Below are positions 8,702-16,756 of a stretch of DNA of 64,000 bases, one piece after another (position 1 is the first letter of the stretch; the number at the start of each line of letters is the position of its first letter). The notes below the pieces were generated by a model that made no database searches, was not told the origin of the DNA, and was given only the letters and a program-made list of their open reading frames with translations. This stretch comes from Kiloniella laminariae DSM 19542 (GTDB taxonomy: Bacteria > Pseudomonadota > Alphaproteobacteria > Kiloniellales > Kiloniellaceae), in assembly GCF_000374005.1 (NCBI RefSeq), contig NZ_KB893166.1:1-64000 (forward strand). Reading direction: 5' to 3'. The position numbers were made by a program, and so were the translations under genes.

Positions 8702-9622
8702 ATGAGTTGGCTCCCTGGTACAGATTCAAGTTCGCTGGACGATCCACAGTCTGTAGAAATGGTCATCATTCCCCGGACCGGAGACATCGGTAATTTTGAG
8801 GTCAAACGCGCCCTGCCCTTTCGCCGCAAAAGAATGGTTGGCCCCTTCATTTTCTGGGACCAGATGGGACCCGGCGAGTTCCTGACAGGTCAGGGGATTG
8901 ACGTGCGTCCCCATCCCCATATCGGTCTCTCGACAGTCACCTATCTCTTTAACGGCACCATGGATCACAAGGATTCACTGGGCAACGACATGCGGATTGT
9001 CCCTGGTGATGTCAATCTGATGACTGCCGGTTCCGGCATTGTCCATTCCGAGCGCACCGGGCAGGATATCCGTCAGACACCTTCAAACCTCTATGGTATC
9101 CAGAGCTGGATTGCCCAACCTAAAACCCACGAAAATGGAGCTCCAGCGTTTGAACATACAGACGCGCAAAAGCTGCCCGTTTTTGAATCTGAAGGTATCA
9201 ACGGACGGGTCATCCTTGGCGAGTTTGACGGCATCAAATCACCCGCCTCGACCCAGTGGGAAACCCTTTATGTTGATCTCAATCTTTCTGCAGGCGCCCG
9301 GCTGCCCATTCCGGCAACAACCGAAGAACGGGCGATTTATGTGCTGAAGGGAAAAATAGAGATCGCAGGTGTAATCTATGCACCTGAACAGATGATGGTT
9401 CTGCGCCCCGGTGACAGGATCACGATCAAAGCGCTTGAAGACGTCCGGATGATGCTACTGGGCGGTGCCGCAATGGATGGCCCGCGCTTTATCTGGTGGA
9501 ACTTTGTCTCTTCTTCAAAGGACCAGTTGGAACAGGCCAAAGAGGACTGGCGGGCGGGGCGCTTTGCCAAGGTTCCCGGTGATGAAAAGGAGTTTATCCC
9601 TCTGCCGGAAAAAGCCGAATAA
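8702..9622 (+). CDS. Pirin family protein
   Basis: A 306-residue bicupin of the pirin family. Iron-ligand motifs are visible in the N-terminal cupin: VRPHPHIGLSTVTYLFNG and the following GSGIVHSER. The family includes flavonol 2,4-dioxygenases and redox-sensing co-regulators, and most bacterial members have no assigned substrate. I chose the ATG at 8702, preceded by AAAGGAAAA, over the longer frame at 8666, which would begin just past the regulator's stop. The gene follows the CdhR-like gene by 50 bases on the same strand and ends at a strong terminator, so the two may be cotranscribed. A role in carnitine metabolism is not established. Confidence 0.85.
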   Translation: MSWLPGTDSSSLDDPQSVEMVIIPRTGDIGNFEVKRALPFRRKRMVGPFIFWDQMGPGEFLTGQGIDVRPHPHIGLSTVTYLFNGTMDHKDSLGNDMRIVPGDVNLMTAGSGIVHSERTGQDIRQTPSNLYGIQSWIAQPKTHENGAPAFEHTDAQKLPVFESEGINGRVILGEFDGIKSPASTQWETLYVDLNLSAGARLPIPATTEERAIYVLKGKIEIAGVIYAPEQMMVLRPGDRITIKALEDVRMMLLGGAAMDGPRFIWWNFVSSSKDQLEQAKEDWRAGRFAKVPGDEKEFIPLPEKAE

Positions 9623-9642
9623 CCTTAAGAAGACAGGGCAAC

Positions 9643-9682
9643 AAAACGGAGAAGAAAACCCAAGAGTTTGCTTCTCCGTTTT
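9643..9682. terminator. Bidirectional intrinsic terminator after the pirin gene
   Basis: AAAACGGAGAAG and CTTCTCCGTTTT form a 12-bp perfect stem with a 16-base loop and T-runs on both strands. It lies between the convergent pirin and dimethylglycine-dehydrogenase-like genes, and could stop transcription from both sides. Confidence 0.85.
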
Positions 9683-9719
9683 TCTTGAACGGCAGGATTA
9701 TTCCCGCCTGCTCTTTGCT

Positions 9720-12152
9720 TTATTCGACATCTCGCATCTTTTTGTTTTGAGGATCATACAGCGGCTCTTTGGAAACCACTGCCGGATAACGCTCTCCCAG
9801 AATGGAGACTTCCAGTCGGCTGCCTTCGACGGCCAGATCGGTTCGAATAAAGCTCAGGGCGATATTCTTCTCGATCGTGTGGCCATAACCACCGGATGAG
9901 GTAATGCCGACAATCTCTTCGCCCAGATAAACCGGAGAACAGTAAGGGGCTTCGGCATGTGTTGCCTCGATAATCAGCGGCACAAAGCGCTCCTTGATGC
10001 CATTTTCAAGATGCTGTTTCAAAGCCTCTTGTCCCAAAAATGGTCCTTTGTCGATATCGACAAAGCGATCCAGCGAAAGTTCGAAAGGAGTGTATTCGTG
10101 GATGATATCAACCTTCCAGGAGCGATAACACTTTTCAAGCCGCAAGGAGTCCATGGCGTAAAGACCAAAGTCAGCCACATCAAACTCGAGACCGGCTTCC
10201 ATAACCTCGTCATAAACAGAGCCGAGGTATTCCATCGGCACATGCAGTTCCCAGCCCAGTTCACCGACATAGTTAACCCGCATGGCCAGAATATCAGCCG
10301 CATAACCCACTTCAATGTTCTGAATGGTCAACCAGGGAAAGGCCTTGTTTGACAGATCAGCTTTCGTGACTTTTGACAGCAGATCTCGGGACCTTGGCCC
10401 GGCAACAATCAGGGTGCCGAAACGATCCGTTAGATTCTCGAACTGTACCGAGCCATCGCCCGGCATGTGGGAAAGCAACCAGTCCTCATCATGCCATTCC
10501 CCGGCCGCAGCAGAGACCAGCCAATAACGGTCCTCCTCCAGGCGGGTGATGGTCATCTCTGTCATCACATGGCCCTTGCGGGAGAGGAAGTAGGACAAAG
10601 ACATCCCGCCGACCCTCGGCATTTTTCCAGCGATCATATAATCAAGCCAGGCTGTTGCCCCCGGACCGCTGATTTCATATTTGGTAAAACCGCCGAGATC
10701 CAGAACCCCGACCCGGTTGCGCACGGCATCACATTCGGCCTTGACCGCCGCGTTCCAGTTCCGTCTTTCACCGAGGTAAGAAACGCTCTGCTCTTCCGGG
10801 CGTTCATTAAGCGGGAACCAGACCGCTCTCTCCCAGCCACCGCGGGAGCCAAAGAAGGCTCCTTTCTGTTTCAACTTCTCATAAACCGGTGTGGTTTTGG
10901 CAGGTCGTCCAGCCGGACGCTCTTCATGCGGGAAGGGAATGGCATATTCGTTCTGGTAAACTTCAATTGCCTTGGCCACGACGTACTTCTGGGTTGCATA
11001 GTCGCTGTAGCGCCGGGGATCGAGCGCCCACATATCCCACTCACTCTCGCCTTCAAGGACCTGTTCAGCAATAATTTTTCCGGCGCCACCTGACTGAGTG
11101 ATTCCAAAGCTAAAGCCGCAACAATGATAGAAGTTCTCCAGCCCGTAGGCAGGACCGATATATGGGAGTCCGTCCGGAGTATAGGGAATAGGACCATTGA
11201 TAACCCGCGCCACTCCCCCTTTTTCCAAAATGGGCACCCGGGCCATGGCCTGTTCGATATACCATTCAATCCGGTCGAGATCATCGCCCCAGAGCTGGGA
11301 GGCAAAGTTCTCTGGCAGGCCATCAAGCCAGTAAGGCGTTGCTTTCCATTCATAGGGGCCAAGGATCAGGCCAGCGCGTTCCTGCCGCAGATAATAGCTG
11401 TCATCTGGATCGCGAAGCAGAGGCAGTTTTTTGTCTCGACTCTCCAGTTCAGGAATCGCATCTGTCACCAGATACTGATGCGACAGCGTGACAATCGGAA
11501 TGTACTGACCGACCATCGCAGCAATCTCACCGCCGCGATAACCACCGGCATTAATGACCTTTTCACAGGTAATAGAGCCTTTGGCTGATTCAATGCGCCA
11601 CTCCCCGGTCGGGGTTTGGGTGATCGCTGTCACCCGGTTGAAGCGCTCGATCTTCACTCCCAGATCCCTTGCGCCCTTGGCATAGGCCTGTGTCAGCTGG
11701 CTGGGATCTATATCTCCGTCCAGCGGGTCCCAGAGGCCACCTTCCAGATTATGAGTCTCAAGGAAGGGGTAATAGTCCTTCATCTCGCTTGAGGTCAGCA
11801 TTTCGTACTCAAGCCCCTGGGCCTTGGCCATGGAGCGGACATGTTCGAACTCGAACATCCGTTCATCACTCTGGGCCAGACGGATCGAGCCTGTCCGGGT
11901 GTAGTTCATCGGATAGTCGACCTCTTCTGCCAGACGTCCGTATAGCTCCACCCCATAGCGTTGCATCTTCATGATATTGACGCTACCGGAATAGGTCGGG
12001 CAATTTCCAGCAGCATGCCAGGTCGAGCCAGAGGTCAGCTCGTCCATTTCCAACAGAACCACATCGCGGCAGCCCATTTTGGCCAGATGGTAGGCCGCAC
12101 TACAGCCAACGGCACCACCGCCGATAACAACTATTCTTGCGTGACTTTTCAT
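9720..12152 (-). CDS. Dimethylglycine dehydrogenase-like FAD/folate protein (DAO + GcvT fusion)
   Basis: An 810-residue two-module protein. The N-terminal DAO-type FAD domain has VVIGGGAVGCSAAYHL from residue 8. STWHAAG near 43-49 contains the histidine (about 46) that carries covalent FAD in dimethylglycine and sarcosine dehydrogenases. The C-terminal half (about 430-810) is a folate-binding GcvT/aminomethyltransferase-like module (ISGPGATAWLDYM, NYVGELGWELHVP, MDSLRLEKCYRSW). This architecture oxidatively demethylates N-methylglycines and passes the one-carbon unit to tetrahydrofolate. Here it would act on dimethylglycine from betaine, or on a related N-methyl compound. The start at 12152 follows AGGAACAGG; 122 bases separate it from the methyltransferase gene upstream. 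The exact substrate is inferred. Confidence 0.82.
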   Translation of the reverse strand: MKSHARIVVIGGGAVGCSAAYHLAKMGCRDVVLLEMDELTSGSTWHAAGNCPTYSGSVNIMKMQRYGVELYGRLAEEVDYPMNYTRTGSIRLAQSDERMFEFEHVRSMAKAQGLEYEMLTSSEMKDYYPFLETHNLEGGLWDPLDGDIDPSQLTQAYAKGARDLGVKIERFNRVTAITQTPTGEWRIESAKGSITCEKVINAGGYRGGEIAAMVGQYIPIVTLSHQYLVTDAIPELESRDKKLPLLRDPDDSYYLRQERAGLILGPYEWKATPYWLDGLPENFASQLWGDDLDRIEWYIEQAMARVPILEKGGVARVINGPIPYTPDGLPYIGPAYGLENFYHCCGFSFGITQSGGAGKIIAEQVLEGESEWDMWALDPRRYSDYATQKYVVAKAIEVYQNEYAIPFPHEERPAGRPAKTTPVYEKLKQKGAFFGSRGGWERAVWFPLNERPEEQSVSYLGERRNWNAAVKAECDAVRNRVGVLDLGGFTKYEISGPGATAWLDYMIAGKMPRVGGMSLSYFLSRKGHVMTEMTITRLEEDRYWLVSAAAGEWHDEDWLLSHMPGDGSVQFENLTDRFGTLIVAGPRSRDLLSKVTKADLSNKAFPWLTIQNIEVGYAADILAMRVNYVGELGWELHVPMEYLGSVYDEVMEAGLEFDVADFGLYAMDSLRLEKCYRSWKVDIIHEYTPFELSLDRFVDIDKGPFLGQEALKQHLENGIKERFVPLIIEATHAEAPYCSPVYLGEEIVGITSSGGYGHTIEKNIALSFIRTDLAVEGSRLEVSILGERYPAVVSKEPLYDPQNKKMRDVE

Positions 12153-12274
12153 AAAACCTGTTCCTGTTATTTGGGGAGGAGTTCCCGACGACCTCTTCCC
12201 TCTTTTCAATCGCGGCCTTTAACAGGCCAGCTTATGATCTTCCTCGATATGAGATCCCAAAAGTTAGGGCTGAC

Positions 12275-13834
12275 TCAAGGGGTCATCTGCTCTCGCGGCA
12301 GTTTGATATTAAATTTTTGTCTGATTTCCCTGTCAAGTTCATCACTGATATGACGCGGATGGTGCCCGGCCATGGTTTCCCTGACGATCTCCATGGCTTT
12401 CATCAGGGCCGTTGGCCGTCCCTTTTCTACCCACTCATTCGGACTGCTGCGCTCGCCTGTGTCAGGATAAAAATATTCCGACTGCATTACTGAGAGAGTC
12501 TGGTCCGAACCAAGATAATGTCCGGGTCCTTCTTCACAGACCTGTCGGATCGCTTCGACAGAAAGAGTATCTTCCGAGATCTCAATGCCTTTGACGGTGC
12601 GCAGAACCGAGCCAATGGTATCATTGTCGAGAACCAGACTTTCCATACACATGCCCAGGAGACTGGCATGCATGCCTGCTGATTCATAGACCAGATTAGT
12701 TCCGGAGTTTCCGGTGATCGCGTGATTATAGCCCTTTTCCGCTCCGGCTTGATAATCCGGCACCTTGGAATCACACATGCCGCTGGGCACACCGGTTGGC
12801 AGATCATAGAAACGTCCCATCTGGGCACAGGCCGCAACAAGCAGTGCCTGTTCTCCACTGCCGCCACTCATGGCACCGGTCCTGAGATCAGAAACAAAAG
12901 GCCAGGTCCCGAATATTGCCGGAGCACCGGGTTCAATGGCATTGACATAACAGAGCCCCGCCAGAACCTCTGCAACCTCCTGGACTACTGAACCAGCCAG
13001 AGATGCCGGAGAAGTCGCCCCAGCCTGTCCGGCTGCGAGCAAAAGTATCGGCATGCCGCCCCGCACCCCGACCTCGAGACAACGACAGGCATCCTCGGCA
13101 AACTTCAACGGAGGCACGACAAAGCAGTTGGACATGCTGACAAAAGGACGCTCGCGCCATTTTTTCTCTCCCCCAGCAATCATGTGTAGCATCTCGAAAG
13201 ACTTTTCGAGATGCATGGGGTCAACCCAGCTGGTCCCCACATGTTTATTGGTGCCAGATACGGAGGCGTAACAGGTATTAAAATCCATATCGAAGGGATC
13301 AGCCAGATCCCGGCAAACCACTGCCCTTTGAAAGAAGTGGATGTTTTCAAGTTTATCGACCATACGGGCAATGTCATAGAGGTCCCGGGTTGTTGATTCC
13401 CGGTACTCCCCTGTTACTGCATCGACCATATGGACCGCAGCCCCAGCCGTACCAAAATAGGTTCTGCTGCCCGAGATATCCATATCGTGTTCAGGAGACT
13501 GGCCATAGAGCACAACATTGCGGTTGGCCTTGGCGATGGTGTCTTCGACGAGCGCCCGGGGGAAAGTCAAACGACCATTATCCTTGAGCACACCACCTGC
13601 CGCAGTAACAACCTCGATGCAACTTGGTATGGCATCAGCAAGGCCAATATTCTCCAGCACATCCAGAACCGCCGTATGAACGCGTTTGATTTGCAAATCA
13701 TTGAGAACCTTGAAACTTCCACTTTCCAGCCCCGGACCAATCGCCCGTTTGTCAGCGGTCAAAGGGGCTGCACGCATGGCCTGCCGTGCTACTCGTCCAC
13801 CCTTGCGGCGGGAAACTACTGCTGTCTCGCTCAT
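12275..13834 (-). CDS. Trimethylamine/betaine methyltransferase family protein (MttB-like, non-pyrrolysine)
   Basis: A 519-residue MttB-superfamily protein. Seen: the arginine-rich N-terminus common in alphaproteobacterial members (RRKGGRVARQAMRAAP), then LENIGL, TYFGTAGAAVHMVD, and the barrel ending in ITGNSGTNLVYESAG with SLVLDND. The frame is open throughout with no in-frame amber codon, so it is a non-pyrrolysine homologue like the glycine-betaine (MtgB) and carnitine (MtcB) demethylases of anaerobes. Those pass a methyl group to a corrinoid protein, and no corrinoid protein is encoded in this window. Paired with the dimethylglycine-dehydrogenase-like gene, it may demethylate glycine betaine. 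I prefer the ATG at 13834 with GGAGAG upstream; a GTG lies one codon earlier. Confidence 0.8.
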   Translation of the reverse strand: MSETAVVSRRKGGRVARQAMRAAPLTADKRAIGPGLESGSFKVLNDLQIKRVHTAVLDVLENIGLADAIPSCIEVVTAAGGVLKDNGRLTFPRALVEDTIAKANRNVVLYGQSPEHDMDISGSRTYFGTAGAAVHMVDAVTGEYRESTTRDLYDIARMVDKLENIHFFQRAVVCRDLADPFDMDFNTCYASVSGTNKHVGTSWVDPMHLEKSFEMLHMIAGGEKKWRERPFVSMSNCFVVPPLKFAEDACRCLEVGVRGGMPILLLAAGQAGATSPASLAGSVVQEVAEVLAGLCYVNAIEPGAPAIFGTWPFVSDLRTGAMSGGSGEQALLVAACAQMGRFYDLPTGVPSGMCDSKVPDYQAGAEKGYNHAITGNSGTNLVYESAGMHASLLGMCMESLVLDNDTIGSVLRTVKGIEISEDTLSVEAIRQVCEEGPGHYLGSDQTLSVMQSEYFYPDTGERSSPNEWVEKGRPTALMKAMEIVRETMAGHHPRHISDELDREIRQKFNIKLPREQMTP

Positions 13835-14017
13835 CACACTCTCCAGTAAAAATCTCTGGTGTCATTCTGGATAACAGCGAAAAAAGGAACAAATGATGCT
13901 TTTTCACCGACTGGTCACTTATACTCACCGAAAGGACATGACGGTTTGTCAAAAGTCGTGCTAATTTCTTGGCTCGCATAGGTGTGTGCCACAGGACTCT
14001 TGAGGATTTTGATTTTG

Positions 14018-14923
14018 ATGAAGAAGCGACAACTGCCCAACCTCAATGCCCTGCGGGCCTTTGAAGCTGCTGCCAGACATCTCAATTTTCGCGTCGCTTC
14101 CGAAGAGCTGAATATTACCCATTCGGCTATCAGCCACCACATCAGAAATCTGGAAGATCAGCTAAGTGTTAATCTCTTTGCCCGAACCGGGCGCAACGTT
14201 GTCTTGACAGAATCCGGCAAACTTTATCTGCCTATTCTGAGCGAAGCTTTCGACCGGATTGCCGATGGAGCCAACCTGGTACAATCTCTGGAACGCCCAA
14301 ACACACTGATCGTTCAGGTATACATTACTGTTGCGATGTACTGGCTTTTACCGCGCATTCATGAATTCTATCGGGTCAGCAAAGGTATTCAGGCTCAGCT
14401 GGGAACCTCCTATCTCGACTGGAGTTTTGATCGTCAGGGCGTAGATGTCGGAATTATCTGGACCAATAAGAAAGACCCGGATCTGGTTTATCTCCATCTG
14501 GCTGAAGCCAGGCTTTCTCCCATGTGTCATGTCGACCTGCTTAAAGGGAAATCTCCCATTAAAGAACCAAGAGACCTGCTCAATCACGATATCCTGCAGC
14601 TGTTCAACCATAACCACGACTGGTCCACCTGGTTTGCAGAAGCGGGGATTGAGGACTGGGCTCCTGATCAGGCTATTACCTATGATAACTACCTTCTTGC
14701 CCTCGAAGCTGCCAGTAAAGGCCGGGGCGTTGCCATGACCAACAGCCCCTTTGCCACCCCTCGAACACCAGCCTCTTCTTTGGTCCGCCCTTTTGGTGAC
14801 AAAACCTGTCACAGTGGCGACTGGTATCTGGTTTGCAAACCGGAACTGGCCGACAGCCCCAAAGTACGGTTGTTCTATAAATGGCTGATGAACGAACTCG
14901 AGAGTGATAAAAAGACCCGTTAA
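14018..14923 (+). CDS. LysR family regulator (GcvA type), divergent from the MttB-like gene
   Basis: A 301-residue LysR protein. The N-terminal helix-turn-helix (PNLNALRAFEAAARHLNF, SHHIRNLEDQL) is followed by a substrate-binding domain. The PNLNALRAFEAAARH opening is typical of the GcvA branch. Its position, 183 bases from and divergent to the methyltransferase-dehydrogenase pair, makes it the probable regulator of that pair, most likely responding to a betaine or its demethylated product. The ATG at 14018 has GAGGA about ten bases upstream; a longer frame from 13982 adds twelve residues absent from the family. It converges with the next LysR gene. Confidence 0.85.
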   Translation: MKKRQLPNLNALRAFEAAARHLNFRVASEELNITHSAISHHIRNLEDQLSVNLFARTGRNVVLTESGKLYLPILSEAFDRIADGANLVQSLERPNTLIVQVYITVAMYWLLPRIHEFYRVSKGIQAQLGTSYLDWSFDRQGVDVGIIWTNKKDPDLVYLHLAEARLSPMCHVDLLKGKSPIKEPRDLLNHDILQLFNHNHDWSTWFAEAGIEDWAPDQAITYDNYLLALEAASKGRGVAMTNSPFATPRTPASSLVRPFGDKTCHSGDWYLVCKPELADSPKVRLFYKWLMNELESDKKTR

Positions 14924-14957
14924 GCCTCAACAGTCATTTTCTTTACAAAATCACTGT

Positions 14958-15848
14958 TCACTCCTGACAGACTGCAGCAGAAAGCCACGCAACAAAGATT
15001 TTACCCGCCTCGGACAGTGTTTCAAAGTTACGCACGGCCACCCAATAAGAACCATGTTGCAGAGAGACTGGAAAAATCTGTTGTATCTGATCTGATGCCA
15101 GATATTTTTTCGCATGAATCTTATCAATGAGGGCTGCGCCCTGTCGATCCAGTACTGCCTGTAAAATCAGACCGCCGTCATCAAAAATCGGTCCTTTGGA
15201 AATATTCTCTACCGCAATCCCCGCTTTCTCAAACCACTGTTTCCAAAGGTTAAAATTTTCGTCATGTAGCAAGGTTAGTTGTTCAAAATCCTTGATTTCC
15301 CTGAAAGTTTGACCGTTATTTAGCAAGTCTCTTGAAACAACAGGTATCATTTCAACATCAAAGAGATGCTGTACTTCAGTTCTGGGCCAACTCCGTGCTG
15401 TAGCGCTAAATCTGATTGCAATATCAGCTGCATGAGAGCGAAACTCAATCAGATCATGACAGGATTCTACTGAAACCCCGATCTCGGGATATTGTTCTCG
15501 AAAATCTTTAAGATGATGGACCAGCCATCCCGAGGCAAAACTGGGCTCAACTGTCAGAGTAAGCCTGGTATCCTCTGGTTGTCGTTGCAAGGTCAGAAGG
15601 CACGCGTCGATCTGGTCAAAAGCTGGCGTCAGACTGGCAAGCAACTGTTCCCCCTTTTCCGTAAGCGTCACAGAGCGGTGATTACGACGGAACAGACTGT
15701 AACCGAGGGAAAGCTCAAGCTCTCTAACCTGCTTACTGATTGCAGCCTGGGAAACATAAAGTTCGTCTGCTGCGGCAGTAAAACTGGCCAACCGGCCTGC
15801 AGCTTCAAAACTACGCAGAGATGCCAGGGAAATTTTGCCGAATCTCAT
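14958..15848 (-). CDS. LysR family regulator (GcvA type)
   Basis: A 296-residue LysR protein with LASLRSFEAAGRLASFTAAADELYVSQAAISKQVREL in the DNA-binding domain and an effector domain beginning near residue 90. The start at 15848 is supported by CTGGAGG six bases upstream. It converges tail to tail with the neighbouring LysR gene, leaving only 34 bases between stops. It has no obvious divergently transcribed partner, since upstream lie about 295 non-coding bases and then a tRNA. Its target is unknown; it could act in trans on the betaine genes. Confidence 0.82.
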   Translation of the reverse strand: MRFGKISLASLRSFEAAGRLASFTAAADELYVSQAAISKQVRELELSLGYSLFRRNHRSVTLTEKGEQLLASLTPAFDQIDACLLTLQRQPEDTRLTLTVEPSFASGWLVHHLKDFREQYPEIGVSVESCHDLIEFRSHAADIAIRFSATARSWPRTEVQHLFDVEMIPVVSRDLLNNGQTFREIKDFEQLTLLHDENFNLWKQWFEKAGIAVENISKGPIFDDGGLILQAVLDRQGAALIDKIHAKKYLASDQIQQIFPVSLQHGSYWVAVRNFETLSEAGKIFVAWLSAAVCQE

Positions 15849-16104
15849 CCATAACCTCCAGTTATATGAAGGTCACAGTAAACTCGTTTGAAAAAAGGGT
15901 AAAGAAGCGCTTCAATAATCGGGAAAGGAGATCTGAAATGTTTAACCAGGTTCTTCAGGCTCTCATAGCAACTCTTCAGATTTTGACATTTCAAAGACAA
16001 GTTACAACACCCGTGAGCAAGCTATCGTCTTGTCATTCTTCTCCTGCCGGGAAATCATTTCGATAGCTATGCCCCTTGATACGGGCAGATCAAACCATAA
16101 GTTT
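15849..16104. other. Intergenic region upstream of the LysR gene
   Basis: About 255 bases that contain the promoter region of the LysR gene. No RNA gene, coding frame of recognisable family or strong hairpin was seen before the tRNA repeat begins at 16105. Confidence 0.5.
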
Positions 16105-16111
16105 AGGAATC

Positions 16112-16134
16112 AAAAAAGCCGCACAAGGCGGCTT
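16112..16134 (-). terminator. Intrinsic terminator of tRNA-Glu copy 1
   Basis: On the minus strand a 7-bp stem (AAGCCGC/GCGGCTT, 5-base loop) is followed by a run of six T residues, 11 bases past the tRNA 3' end. Confidence 0.9.
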
Positions 16135-16144
16135 TGAAACGAAA

Positions 16145-16220
16145 TGGCGACCCCTACGGGATTCGAACCCGTGTTGCCGCCGTGAAAGGGCGGTGTCCTA
16201 GGCCTCTAGACGAAGGGGTC
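16145..16220 (-). tRNA. tRNA-Glu (anticodon TTC), copy 1
   Basis: A 76-base tRNA with encoded CCA. The acceptor stem begins GACCCCT and pairs with AGGGGTC. The anticodon stem-loop is CCGCC-CTTTCAC-GGCGG with anticodon TTC, and the T-arm has GGTTCGAATCC. It is identical to the second copy 472 bases away. A terminator lies downstream and a promoter-like pair upstream, so it is its own transcription unit. Confidence 0.97.
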
Positions 16221-16237
16221 ATCTTTCGGTGAGCAAG

Positions 16238-16266
16238 GATTTACCTATTTCAGCTCCCCTTTGCAA
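16238..16266 (-). promoter_or_regulatory. Putative promoter of tRNA-Glu copy 1
   Basis: Reading the minus strand, TTGCAA (16266-16261) and TAAATC (16243-16238) are separated by 17 bases, and the tRNA 5' end lies 17 bases further on. The same elements recur in copy 2 at 16738-16710. Confidence 0.55.
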
Positions 16267-16268
16267 GC

Positions 16269-16576
16269 CCTTTTTCCCCAGGGGGAGTGATTTTTGAGTT
16301 TTTTCTGAAAAATTTGCCAGATTAATCGATTCACATTGAAGAATCAGTCAGATAGCCAAAGATGTTTTTCAAGAGAATCGCAAATACATTCCGTTGAGAA
16401 AAGGGTAATTTCCCACTCTGTTTCCAAAATACGTGAACATCTTTTCTCTTTATCGCTGATTTGATTCACTTCCCGGTAAACAGAAACATCCGTCAAAAAA
16501 TTTTATCGATAAATGAGAAAGACCAATCATAAAAACTCTCCGTTTCGAGATTCCCAAAATAAGCCAGGACTAAGCC
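16269..16576. other. Spacer between the two tRNA-Glu copies
   Basis: 308 AT-rich bases with no recognisable gene, no integrase and no inverted repeat of note. Only short frames occur, all without family resemblance. Confidence 0.6.
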
Positions 16577-16583
16577 AGGAATC

Positions 16584-16606
16584 AAAAAAGCCGCACAAGG
16601 CGGCTT
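16584..16606 (-). terminator. Intrinsic terminator of tRNA-Glu copy 2
   Basis: The same 7-bp stem and T-run as in copy 1, at the same distance from the tRNA. Confidence 0.9.
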
Positions 16607-16616
16607 TGAAACGAAA

Positions 16617-16692
16617 TGGCGACCCCTACGGGATTCGAACCCGTGTTGCCGCCGTGAAAGGGCGGTGTCCTAGGCCTCTAGACGAAGGGGTC
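16617..16692 (-). tRNA. tRNA-Glu (anticodon TTC), copy 2
   Basis: Identical in sequence to the tRNA at 16145-16220, with the same cloverleaf, TTC anticodon and encoded CCA. It lies downstream of the DUF1194 gene on the same strand and carries its own promoter-like element, but could also receive read-through from that gene. Confidence 0.97.
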
Positions 16693-16709
16693 ATCTTTCG
16701 GTGAGCAAG

Positions 16710-16738
16710 GATTTACCTATTTCAGCCCCCCTTTGCAA
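16710..16738 (-). promoter_or_regulatory. Putative promoter of tRNA-Glu copy 2
   Basis: TTGCAA and TAAATC with a 17-base spacer on the minus strand, within the duplicated unit; one base of the spacer differs from copy 1. Confidence 0.55.
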
Positions 16739-16756
16739 GCGGCAAATTCGATTCTT

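Larger units (their letters stand above)
16105..16268 (-). repeat. Copy 1 of a 164-bp direct duplication carrying tRNA-Glu
   Basis: This segment is identical to 16577-16740 except at one position (T at 16254, C at 16726). It spans a complete transcription unit: promoter-like TTGCAA...TAAATC, tRNA gene and intrinsic terminator. The offset between copies is exactly 472 bases. Confidence 0.95.
16577..16740 (-). repeat. Copy 2 of the 164-bp direct duplication carrying tRNA-Glu
   Basis: This copy begins at AGGAATCAAAAAAGCC and ends at CTTTGCAAGC, the same boundaries as copy 1, and lies only 16 bases past the DUF1194 stop codon. The right boundary coincides with the promoter-like TTGCAA, so the whole functional unit was duplicated. 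Confidence 0.95.

Noticed and set aside
16513-16704. Plus-strand frame ending in GIRTRVAAVKGRCPRPLDEG
   Set aside because: It is the antisense of tRNA-Glu copy 2; this peptide is a well-known artefact of translating the complement of a tRNA gene.
16105-16740. The tRNA-Glu repeats as attachment sites of an integrated element
   Set aside because: Only 308 non-coding bases separate the copies, no integrase is present, and the repeat spans the whole gene with its promoter rather than just the tRNA 3' end.
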